Position numbers and translations under genes: made by a program. DNA of 19,081 nucleotides from CAZJTL01 sp964548905 (GTDB lineage Bacteria; Cyanobacteriota; Cyanobacteriia; Cyanobacteriales; Xenococcaceae), in contig CAZJTL010000088.1 in NCBI GenBank assembly GCA_964548905.1, forward strand, positions 1 through 19,081. Direction: 5' to 3'. The notes under the pieces were generated by a model, which worked only from the letters and a program-made list of their open reading frames with translations, was not told where the DNA came from and searched no databases. Below are positions 5,901 to 12,900 of this stretch, piece by piece (position 1 is the first letter of the stretch; every line of letters starts with the position of its first letter).

Positions 5901-7693
5901 AACAGTTTTAAATTTTGACTTTTGAATTTTGACCCTTCATTTCTTTCGAGGGTAGTCTTTTGACTTTCTGCACTATTTTTCTGGATCCAGCGCATACCAA
6001 TCAGGGTAATATCGTCAAACTGTTCGGCTTTGCCTTGATGGGTTTGGACAAGATTACTAATATGCTCTAATAAAGCATGAGCAGAGGAAAAAGGTTGGTT
6101 TACGCTCGACATCAATCCTTCTTTGGTGAAAAATTTACCTTTGCTGTTGCGAGCTTCTGGAACTCCATCTGTATAGCCAAAGACAATATCTCCTGGTTCC
6201 AGATAGGTCTGTTTAATCTTAAATTTCACCTCTGGCAACATACCTACTGCTGGACCACTAGGCTTGAGATTTTCTTTTACACCTCCAGAGGCTGATACAA
6301 TTAAAGGAGGTTCGTGTCCGCCATTAACGTAGCTCAATAGTCCTGTAGTTGGATCTAACACGCCAAAAAAAAGTGTGGCAAACATTCCTAGTTCGCCGTG
6401 ATGCTTAGAAACATAGTCATTAGTTAGGGAAACCGCCTCAAGAGCCTTAAGATGAATGGGGTTAACGATCGGGTTGACTAGGGCAGTATTAATAACTGTC
6501 TTATTGCTCTGGTTTGGTTGAGAGCGATCGCGAAGCATTTCTGTAGGAGAATCGAGAATTATAGTTGATGTCAGTCCTTCTGTCAGTTGAAATTGACGGG
6601 AATAGATGCGAATTAAACTGCGAAACATCGCCATAAACAGTGCTGCGCCTACTCCTTTGTCGCAGACATCAGCAATAACTAAGCCAATATTGCCATGAGG
6701 AAGCTCGAATAAGTCGTAAAAGTCTCCTGCTACTTGACGGGCGGGTTTAAAAAAGGCGGCAATTTCCCAACCAAATTTATGATATAGCTCTTTGATGTTA
6801 TTGCGATCGGGTAGAAAATTTAGTTGTATTTCATGCCCTTTCTTTAATTCGTTTTTTAACAATTGGGAATAGGTTCGAACTTTATGCAAACTATCTTGTA
6901 GTTCTAATTCTGCTTGTTTGCGTTTGCTAATTGCCTCGCTAATTTGTCCGTACATTTGGTTAAAGGCAATAATTACATCTCCTAGCTCATCTTTGCGTTT
7001 AATAAAACTGGATTTAAATATCGGTGGTTCTATATCTTTACCGATCGCCTCGCCTAAATTAAGCAAGTCACTTCTAAGAGAGAGAATTGGTTTAATTAGC
7101 AGAGGTTTTAGGGCGATCCAAACTGATACGGTGACAAATACTGAGATGACGACTACCAGACTACTAATGGTAAGCATATATTGATTCAACTCACTTCTGA
7201 CTGTAGAAACATCATGGCGACAAATTAGTATATAGTCTCTACCCAGTTTTTTAGGCATCCAAGTAGCATCGTAGCCATTGTCATATCGGAGATTGAGTTG
7301 AGATTGATTATGAATCTTATCGAAAGAAAGCTCGGGTTTTTCACCAAAAGTACCAACGAGCTGACCGTCTTGAGTGTACAAGGCTCCACCACTAATAATA
7401 TGCTTAAGCTGACCATTGAGAGGTAAAGGCTTATTCGGATTCTCAAGTTTGCTAACTCTAGCTAAAATTTCTTGTCCAGAAGCATCTGGTTCAACTGTTT
7501 GCATAGCTACAGCAACTTTTCCTGCTGTAATTTCTCTAATCTGTTCGATTAAATCTTTATCTTTTTGCATGACTGAAGGAATCAATAAAATCCCTTCGAT
7601 CGCGATAATACTACTGAAAACAAAGAAAATAACTCTTTTTGATAAACGTGCTAGGGGAAGTTTATTTTCTGCTTCGGTAATAGTTGCGTTCAT
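5897..7693 (-). CDS. Membrane HAMP-domain PP2C serine phosphatase (RsbU/SpoIIE type)
   Basis: The 598-residue protein has a first membrane segment at about 20-40, a periplasmic sensor region at 41-175 and a second membrane segment at about 173-197. A HAMP domain at about 198-255 and a coiled coil at 255-290 connect to a SpoIIE-like PP2C domain at about 290-570. That domain starts with QLNFLPD (290-296) and carries GDFYD (323-327), ADVCDKGVGAAL (341-352), NGGHEPP (457-463), GYTDGVPEA (506-514) and FDDITLI (559-565); the aspartates bind the two Mn/Mg ions. The family dephosphorylates serine on anti-sigma-factor antagonists, so this is likely a sensor feeding a partner-switching pathway; no anti-sigma or antagonist gene is adjacent. 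A loop at about 380-415 is low-complexity and looks inserted. The last dozen residues (GSKFKSQNLKLF) are encoded by a heptanucleotide repeat. Start ATG at 7693 has an AT-rich leader. Confidence 0.88.
   Translation of the reverse strand: MNATITEAENKLPLARLSKRVIFFVFSSIIAIEGILLIPSVMQKDKDLIEQIREITAGKVAVAMQTVEPDASGQEILARVSKLENPNKPLPLNGQLKHIISGGALYTQDGQLVGTFGEKPELSFDKIHNQSQLNLRYDNGYDATWMPKKLGRDYILICRHDVSTVRSELNQYMLTISSLVVVISVFVTVSVWIALKPLLIKPILSLRSDLLNLGEAIGKDIEPPIFKSSFIKRKDELGDVIIAFNQMYGQISEAISKRKQAELELQDSLHKVRTYSQLLKNELKKGHEIQLNFLPDRNNIKELYHKFGWEIAAFFKPARQVAGDFYDLFELPHGNIGLVIADVCDKGVGAALFMAMFRSLIRIYSRQFQLTEGLTSTIILDSPTEMLRDRSQPNQSNKTVINTALVNPIVNPIHLKALEAVSLTNDYVSKHHGELGMFATLFFGVLDPTTGLLSYVNGGHEPPLIVSASGGVKENLKPSGPAVGMLPEVKFKIKQTYLEPGDIVFGYTDGVPEARNSKGKFFTKEGLMSSVNQPFSSAHALLEHISNLVQTHQGKAEQFDDITLIGMRWIQKNSAESQKTTLERNEGSKFKSQNLKLF
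5906..5933. repeat. Tandem heptanucleotide repeat (ttttgac type), 4 units, inside the phosphatase 3' end
   Basis: Four units on the plus strand (ttttaaa, ttttgac, ttttgaa, ttttgac) lie entirely within the coding sequence of the phosphatase on the minus strand, just before its stop. They encode the KFKSQNLK part of its tail. This is the fourth heptad family in the window. Confidence 0.8.
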
Positions 7694-7750
7694 AATTTTT
7701 ACTTATATAATTAAGTTGCGGTGGCGATCGTACAGATAATTCTAGGACTT

Positions 7751-7798
7751 GTTAGTAATTCATGGTTAATAGTTCATTACTGTAGTGAACTTGCTAAC
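7751..7798. repeat. Nested inverted repeat upstream of the phosphatase gene
   Basis: An outer stem (gttagtaa at 7751-7758 with ttgctaac at 7791-7798, one G-T pair) encloses an inner hairpin (agttcatt from 7771 with agtgaact ending at 7791, one G-T pair; the two stems share the base at 7791). It lies 58-105 bases before the phosphatase start, so it could be an operator or leader structure, or simply a dispersed palindrome. Confidence 0.4.
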
Positions 7799-7865
7799 AA
7801 ACTAAAACTCGATCGGGAATAAATAGAGAAGATGACGATCGAAATTTGTCTCAAGTTTTTTTAGC

Positions 7866-7919
7866 GATGTTCATGGTTCATCTTTTATCTGGGTTAATCC
7901 GCGTTAATCCGCGGACAGT
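7866..7919. repeat. Dispersed repeat fragment with tandem decamer gttaatccgc
   Basis: Two perfect copies of gttaatccgc stand head to tail at 7893-7912, ending in gcggacag. The stretch shares its layout (gttcatc, then atctg, then gcggac) with the repeats at 8281-8330 and 8683-8732. Its right end joins the coding sequence of the broken PIN toxin, so it marks the breakpoint. Confidence 0.55.
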
Positions 7920-7959
7920 TTTTTAGTTCTGATAAAACATTTGTATCAAGAACAATCAT
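7894..7959 (-). pseudogene. Remnant of a PIN-domain toxin (FitB/VapC type), N terminus only
   Basis: Directly overlapping the stop of the antitoxin gene (ATGA, 7956-7959) is an ATG that opens MIVLDTNVLSEL, the canonical first strand of PIN-domain toxins of the FitB/VapC family, including the first catalytic aspartate (residue 5). After about residue 13 the homology stops: the frame runs into the repeat with the gttaatccgc decamers and ends at residue 21 (stop at 7894-7896). Full toxins are about 130-145 residues and carry three further acidic residues, none of which remain. No continuation of the PIN domain is seen downstream on this strand. The toxin is therefore dead and the antitoxin orphaned. 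Confidence 0.75.
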
Positions 7960-8207
7960 TTCTCAATTTGAGGTGGTTCGCGCATCGGTTCACGGGACGA
8001 AGAGGGTAGATCGTTAACTCCACCAAGTTGAACAAAGCGTTTCTGAATTGCTTCGGCTAGGTTTTCTGGCGACTGAGCATCTTCTAGTAAAGCAGCGCGT
8101 AAAATTTGTCTTACTTCTTCTTCCATCGAATGACCATGATAAGCAGCGCGGATACGTAGTAGTTCTTTAATTGGTTCTTCGAGATTGCGAATAGTTAAGC
8201 TAGCCAT
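7956..8207 (-). CDS. FitA-like ribbon-helix-helix antitoxin, orphaned
   Basis: The 83-residue protein opens with MASLTIRNLEEPIKELLRIR, the strand and first helix of the ribbon-helix-helix fold. HGHSMEEEVRQILRAALLED, the second helix, follows at about 24-43. This is the FitA/VapB-StbC pattern: the N terminus binds operator DNA as a dimer of dimers and the C-terminal tail (about 45-83) wraps the cognate PIN toxin. The tail is proline- and acid-rich (SSSREPMREPPQIEK). The gene overlaps the ATG of the PIN remnant by four bases, the usual antitoxin-toxin coupling. With the toxin truncated, it may persist as a DNA-binding regulator or as protection against a related toxin elsewhere. Start at 8207 fits the FitA N terminus exactly. 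Confidence 0.8.
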   Translation of the reverse strand: MASLTIRNLEEPIKELLRIRAAYHGHSMEEEVRQILRAALLEDAQSPENLAEAIQKRFVQLGGVNDLPSSSREPMREPPQIEK

Positions 8208-8280
8208 AGTATTTTAATCTAACTTTTATACCTACATTGTAATCAATGCTAGCAATGCAATCGAACTAATGAGAGCGACT

Positions 8281-8330
8281 TCGATCGCTTAAAATAACCA
8301 TCTGTGTTTATCTGTGTAGAGGCTGCGGAC
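8281..8330. repeat. Dispersed repeat, copy a
   Basis: The unit starts tcgatcgc, continues through tctgtgttta tctgtgtaga and ends ggctgcggac. Its closest relative is copy b at 8683-8732, same orientation and same length. Confidence 0.75.
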
Positions 8331-8682
8331 TAATTTCGATCGCCTGAATACATTCGATAAGAAAAATCGGTAAATTTAACCCGATCGCTTTAAAAATTTC
8401 AATCAAAATTCTCTCTTTACATAACTTAAACCACAAAAATAATTAACGCAGAAAGTTCGTTTCAGGGTTATAATTTAAAGGTGCGTTTCATGGATTCTTG
8501 TGTCTAAAATTTCCTCTAGTTTGATGAAAAGCCTAATTTATCGTTAATCGAGTTAGTTGTTGACAATCTTATTGAGAATGAAAGAATAAGCTCGATCGAC
8601 TAATTTTCGAGATAATGTAAATCAATTGTAAAAAGTATTTGACAAAAGTAAGATCGAGGCATTAATTGGCTTTTACTATACG

Positions 8683-8732
8683 TCGATCGCCTGAAATAAA
8701 TATCTGTGTTCATCTGTGTAGAGGCTACGGAC
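8683..8732. repeat. Dispersed repeat, copy b
   Basis: This copy matches copy a at 8281-8330 nearly base for base: tcgatcgcctgaaataaata, then tctgtgttcatctgtgtaga and ggctacggac. It lies directly upstream of the first copy of the ~140-base direct repeat, so the two may form one larger unit. Confidence 0.75.
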
Positions 8733-8741
8733 GTTTTTGAC

Positions 8742-8880
8742 AGCGATCGCCCGTAATTAATCTACAAAAATCCATATTTTCCGCAATTTCAGGATATTTA
8801 CGGCTATGCGATCGCTCTATTTAATGAGTTAAAAATGTTCTTAGATATGTAGCGATCGCGCATCACAGTTTTGTTGCGAG
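8742..8880. repeat. ~140-bp direct repeat, copy 1 (flanks brnTA)
   Basis: This segment is repeated in the same orientation at 9682-9818. Shared words in order are agcgatcgcc, acaaaaatccatatttt, aatttcaggatatttac, gttaaaaatgtt, ttagat, gtgta or atgta, and atcacagttttgttgcga. Differences are scattered substitutions and small indels. It ends just before the 3' end of brnA. Confidence 0.85.
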
Positions 8881-8905
8881 CAATTAAAACAACTATCTGC
8901 GTAGT

Positions 8906-9100
8906 CTAAGACTTACTCTTACGCTTAATTTTACGAATTTTTGGCAGACTATCGGGAGATAAAGGCTCATTATCAGGGTCAGAGAGAGCATTTGCTTCAA
9001 TTTCCAACTCACTCATTGAATTAACTAATTTTGAATCGGTCAAGTCTTCTAATTCAAGAGCAGATTCAAGAGTTGTCCGAGTAATAGATGTTTCTTTCAT
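8906..9100 (-). CDS. brnA: BrnA-like antitoxin
   Basis: From the ATG at 9100 the protein is 64 residues (MKETSITRTTLE...). An upstream ATG at 9121 would add seven residues, but I prefer 9100 because it reduces the overlap with brnT and starts with a typical antitoxin N terminus. The motif DLTDSKLVNSMSELEIEANA, then LSDPDNEPLSPDSLPKI, is the pattern of short cyanobacterial BrnA/COG3514-like antitoxins (LTDxxxLxxMSDEEI, then DPDxxPL). The protein ends in a basic tail (KIRKIKRKSKS). It overlaps the end of brnT by 35 bases on the same strand, in the usual toxin-first BrnT-BrnA order. BrnA neutralises BrnT and represses the operon. It appears shorter than typical BrnA and its DNA-binding part is not obvious, so the family call rests partly on context. 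Confidence 0.7.
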   Translation of the reverse strand: MKETSITRTTLESALELEDLTDSKLVNSMSELEIEANALSDPDNEPLSPDSLPKIRKIKRKSKS

Positions 9101-9380
9101 ATCTAGTTGCCGATCGCGCACTGATTAATCTAATTGCATCGCCTCGATAAGTGTAGACGACAGTTAAAATTTGTCCGTTAGTTTCGCCAATGGCGATAAA
9201 TCTTTCTTCACCATAATCATAACGGTTATCTTCAAAGTCTACAGTGTAACTCTTGAAAATCTGGCAAGCTCTAACAAAGTCTATTCCATGTTTCTGCAAA
9301 TTAGAGAGTCGTTTCTGTTCATCCCATTCAAACTCTATGCTCAAGATTAATCGCGGTGATTGATTTTGGTTAATCAACAA
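9066..9380 (-). CDS. brnT: BrnT-like toxin (DUF497 ribonuclease)
   Basis: The protein is 104 residues, or about 92 if translation begins at the TTG codon of residue 13 (about 9344), which would put the start closer to the usual BrnT N terminus. Family motifs are FEWDEQKRLSNLQKHGIDF at about 17-35 (FxWDxxKxxxNxxKHGxxF), YDYGEERFIAIGETNG in the middle and IRLISARSATRYERNIY near the end. These are typical of BrnT, a RelE-fold ribonuclease that halts translation until bound by BrnA. The catalytic-type basic and aromatic residues of the C-terminal part (R, R, Y, E, R) are present, so the toxin looks intact. It is followed by brnA with overlapping frames and is flanked on both sides by copies of the ~140-base direct repeat. 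Confidence 0.85.
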   Translation of the reverse strand: MLINQNQSPRLILSIEFEWDEQKRLSNLQKHGIDFVRACQIFKSYTVDFEDNRYDYGEERFIAIGETNGQILTVVYTYRGDAIRLISARSATRYERNIYYSDNS

Positions 9381-9435
9381 TATTATCTGAAAAGGGATTG
9401 TCTAAACTCTTTCTTTTTCCAATATTGTATCAACT

Positions 9436-9470
9436 TCGATCGCCTGAAACAACTATCTGCTATAGGCTGC
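9436..9470. repeat. Dispersed repeat, shortened copy c
   Basis: tcgatcgcctgaaacaacta followed by tctgc and tataggctgc matches copies a and b (8281-8330, 8683-8732) at both ends, but lacks one of the two internal tctgtgt words. A further fragment (aactatctgcgtag) lies at 8890-8904. Confidence 0.6.
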
Positions 9471-9540
9471 ATTTAACTGCTAAAATCTTGCATCAGTTGC
9501 GATAACCGCGCCTAGAATAAATTCCCTGGCTTATAGCTAA

Positions 9541-9624
9541 AGTCCATTAAAATGGACTGAAATGCCTGTACTTTAGTCGGTTTTAACCGACTTGCACTAT
9601 TAGACAGCGATTTTAATCGTTGTC
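9541..9624. repeat. Cluster of three tight hairpins (dispersed element, possibly IS200/IS605-related)
   Basis: Three palindromes follow one another: agtccattaaaatggact (9541-9558, 8-bp stem, 2-base loop), agtcggttttaaccgact (9575-9592, 8-bp stem, 2-base loop) and 9603-9624 (10-bp stem gacagcgatt/aatcgttgtc with one G-T pair, 2-base loop). They share a central ATT/GTT-AA/TT-AAT/AAC design but have different stems. Hairpin clusters of this kind are known at IS200/IS605 ends, in REP/BIME-like elements and in non-autonomous derivatives. No transposase gene is present. Confidence 0.7.
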
Positions 9625-9681
9625 GGGTAAGGTTTAAAATCGAGGGCATAATAACTATAGGAACTGTGGACATTATTTTGT

Positions 9682-9818
9682 AGCGATCGCCTCTAATTTA
9701 TCCACAAAAATCCATATTTTTCCTAATTTCAGGATATTTACTGAAGACGATCGCCCTATTCGATCGGTTAAAAATGTTTTTAGATGTGTAGTGATCGAAA
9801 TCACAGTTTTGTTGCGAT
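9682..9818. repeat. ~140-bp direct repeat, copy 2 (upstream of the giant gene)
   Basis: Same orientation as copy 1 at 8742-8880, displaced by 940 bases, and about 85% identical by eye. Its right end is 160 bases before the ATG of the giant gene, so it may contribute to that gene's upstream region. Confidence 0.85.
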
Positions 9819-9869
9819 CGTAGTATTTCTATTTTTACAAAAATATCACTTATTTAAATTCAAACATTG

Positions 9870-9889
9870 GCACTATTTGAAGATAGTGC
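9870..9889 (+). promoter_or_regulatory. Hairpin in the leader of the giant gene
   Basis: gcactat (9870-9876) and atagtgc (9883-9889) form a perfect 7-bp stem with a 6-base loop, followed by a T-rich stretch (ttgagttttatttgtttatt). It could be a weak terminator that insulates or attenuates expression of the gene starting 91 bases later. Confidence 0.4.
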
Positions 9890-9968
9890 TTGAGTTTTAT
9901 TTGTTTATTTGGCGAGTGAAACGAAGTTATCTCGAAGAGAATCGCCTCTCATCAATCTAGTTAATTGC

Positions 9969-9973
9969 AAGGA
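9969..9973 (+). promoter_or_regulatory. Ribosome-binding site that sets the start of the giant gene
   Basis: aagga lies seven bases before the ATG at 9981. The reading frame is open further upstream to a TTG at 9909, but that extension has no such site and does not resemble the repeat domain, so the ATG is preferred. Confidence 0.65.
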
Positions 9974-9980
9974 AAAACCT

Positions 9981-12900
9981 ATGGATATTAATGGAACTAA
10001 CAAAAACGACAATTTATTAGGAACTTCTGAAGATGATGTCATTTATGGTGGAGAAGGAAATGATTCTGTTGATGGAAAAGCAGGAAATGACCAGGTTTAC
10101 GGACAAGAAGGTAACGATACTCTTAATGGTGGCGACGGGGATGATTACTTCAGCGAGGAAGCAGAAGCCGATTTTATTGCTGGAGGAAAAGGAAATGACC
10201 AACTCGATTTGTATTCAGGAGATGCAGGCTTAACGGTTGAATATACCGATTTCAATAATGGTACTACCTCCCTAGGGGGCAAGATTAAAGAGATTGAGAG
10301 CTTTATCTTCAGAGGTGGTAAGGGTAAGGATAAGATTAATGTTGCTGCGGCTGGTTATGCCGATCTCAGAAGCGGTAAAGGTGATGACACCCTAATTGCT
10401 GGTGCGAGTGATGATTACTTAGAGGGTGGTAGCGGAAATGATTCTGTTGATGCGGGAGTAGGAAACGACCGGGTTTACGGACAAGAAGGTAACGATACTC
10501 TCAATGGTGGTGAAGGTGATGATTACTTCAGCGAGGAAGCAGAAGCTGATGAGATTGCTGGTGGAAAAGGAAACGATCAACTGGATTTGTATTCAGGAGA
10601 TGCAGGTTTAACGGTTGAATATACTGACTTCAATAACGGTACTACCTCCCTAGGTGGCAAGATTAAAGAGATTGAAAGCTTTATCTTCAGAGGTGGTAAG
10701 GGTAAGGATAAGATTGATGTTTCTGCTGCTGGTTATGCCGATCTCAGAAGCGGTGAAGGTGATGACACTTTGATTGCTGGTGCGAGTTATGATTACTTAG
10801 AGGGTGGTAGCGGAAATGATTCTGTTGATGCGGGAGTAGGAAACGACCGGGTTTACGGACAAGAAGGTAACGATACTCTTAATGGTGGTGAAGGTGATGA
10901 TTATGTCGATGGTGGTGACGGAATCGATCTTCTTAAAGTTGATTATTCCAAGATTAAAACTAATGGAATCGCAACTACTACTAACGAAGATGGCAGTGTT
11001 AATATTTCTGCCGCAGGTAATTCGATTCACTATGTAAATATCGAAAAATTAGATATTACTGGTACTACTCAAGCAGACAATTTCATCGGTAGTAATCTCC
11101 AAGATACCCTCAAAGGCGGTGCGGGGAATGATATCTTCACTGGTGCAGGAGGCAAGGATAGCCTTGTAGGAGGTAAGGGACATGATATCTATATTGTGAA
11201 AACTACTGGAGATACGATCGCCGAACAGACTACTGAAGGACTAGATACTGTTGAGACATCAGTAGATTATAGCTTAGAAACTATTGCTAACGTCGAATAT
11301 CTTACTCTCACTGGTAAGGCTAACCTTAAAGGAACGGGAAATAATATCAATAACCGCATTACAGGAAACAGTGCGAATAACAGCCTGATTGGAAATGCTG
11401 GAAATGACACTCTAGTAGGCAATGCAGGAAATGATTCTCTTCAAGGTGGAGAAGGAAAAGATCTCCTGATTGGAGTCGATGAAAATGCGGCTAAATCTGG
11501 ACTAGGAGAAATTGATACGCTGCAAGGTGGAGTAGGTGACGATCGCTTTATTTTAGGAAACGGCACAAAATCCTTCTACGATGATGGTAAGACTTCTACC
11601 AATGGAAAAGATGATTATGCCCTAATTAAAGACTTTAAATCCAGTGAAGATGTCATTGAATTAGCCTATCCTAAGAGTCAATATCGTTTAGATGTTTCGC
11701 CTATTGCTGGAATTTCGGGAACAGCGATTTACCTAGATAAATCTGGTAGCGAACCTGATGAACTAGTTGGCATTGTTGAAGGTGTATCGAATTTAGATCT
11801 TAATTCTAGTGCCTTTGTGCAATCGAATTTAGTTGGTGGTGGCTTAGAAGCAGAGTATTACGATGGTTATTTTAACGACGACTTAAACTTCTTTAATCAA
11901 AATCAACCTGTTTTTAAGCGTACTGATGCCAACGTTAATTTTGACGACTCTACAGATTGGCAGATCGAGCATACTTCTCTTGCTGATTTACAGACTTTTA
12001 GCGTGCGCTGGCAGGGTTATATTAATATTCCTATTACTGGAGAATATACTTTTTATGTTAATAGCGATGATGGAAGTTATCTATTTTTAGATGATGCTGT
12101 TTTTTCTCCTTCTGTCGATAATGCCACGGTTAATAATGGAGGTCTTCATCCTCCACAAGAAGGCAGTGGAAAAACTTATCTAAAAGCAGGTTTGCACGAT
12201 ATTTCCATTGTTTATGGAGATAATGAAAATGGTGGTGCTAGTGTTGCTCGGTTTTCTTGGTCGAGTCAAGATGCAGGAATTACTAAAAAACTCGTTCCTA
12301 GTAGCGTTCTTTTTAGTCGTGAAGAAACCGCTTCTTCCGCAGGTACTTTAGCTTTTAGTCAACCAACCTACAGTATTAATGAAGATGGCACTTCTGTAGT
12401 AGCGATAACAGTAAATCGTACTGGGGAAAGTAGTGGAGAAGTCAGTGCTACGATCGCTCTCAAGGATATTACAGCTACAGCTTCCGATGATTACGATAAT
12501 AGCTCGATCGAGGTTACTTTTGGGGATGGAGATACTACCCCAAAAACTATTACTATTCCCATTGTCAATGACACCAAATTTGAACCCAAGGAAACCATTA
12601 ATTTAACTCTGACCGATCCTCAAGGTGGAGTAAAATTAGGAGAGCAAAGTAGCGCTATTGTCAGTATTATCAGTGAAGATCCACCCCAACCAGGTACATT
12701 AGCTTTCAGTGCGCCTGAATTCAGCGTTCGTGAAGATGGAACGGCGATCGCTGAGGTGACAGTAACTCGCACGGGAGGAAGCGATCTAGAAGTCAGTGCT
12801 ACCATTAATCTGAGTGATGGGACAGCTACAGCCTCCGATGATTACGATCGTACTCCCATAACTGTGACTTTCGCTGAGGGCGATACCGAAGCAAAAACTA

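Larger units (their letters stand above)
8208..8880. other. Gene-free repeat-rich region between the two toxin-antitoxin loci
   Basis: I see no gene here on either strand. It holds two copies of the tcgatcgc...tctgtgta...ggctgcggac repeat (8281-8330, 8683-8732), the first copy of the ~140-base direct repeat, and many GATCG-containing words. The section 8346-8680 is AT-rich with no feature I can name. Confidence 0.6.
9381..9980. other. Repeat- and hairpin-rich leader region of the giant gene
   Basis: There is no gene in these 600 bases. In order they hold a shortened copy of the dispersed repeat (9436-9470), a cluster of three hairpins (9541-9624), the second copy of the ~140-base direct repeat (9682-9818), a 7-bp-stem hairpin (9870-9889) and the ribosome-binding site of the giant gene (9969-9973). 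Confidence 0.7.

Noticed and set aside
8560..8590. TTGACA with an AT-rich -10 in the repeat region
   Set aside because: The -10 candidate (gaataa) is poor and no gene follows on that strand.
9909..9980. TTG start for the giant gene, adding 24 residues
   Set aside because: The ATG at 9981 has aagga at ideal spacing and opens directly on an RTX-type repeat; the extension is basic, unlike the domain, and has no ribosome-binding site or signal peptide.
10797..11030. Antisense frames within the giant gene (also 12620-12998, 14841-15086, 17057-17299, 18137-18346)
   Set aside because: They are low-complexity shadows of the repeat-coding strand, with no start signals or domain content.
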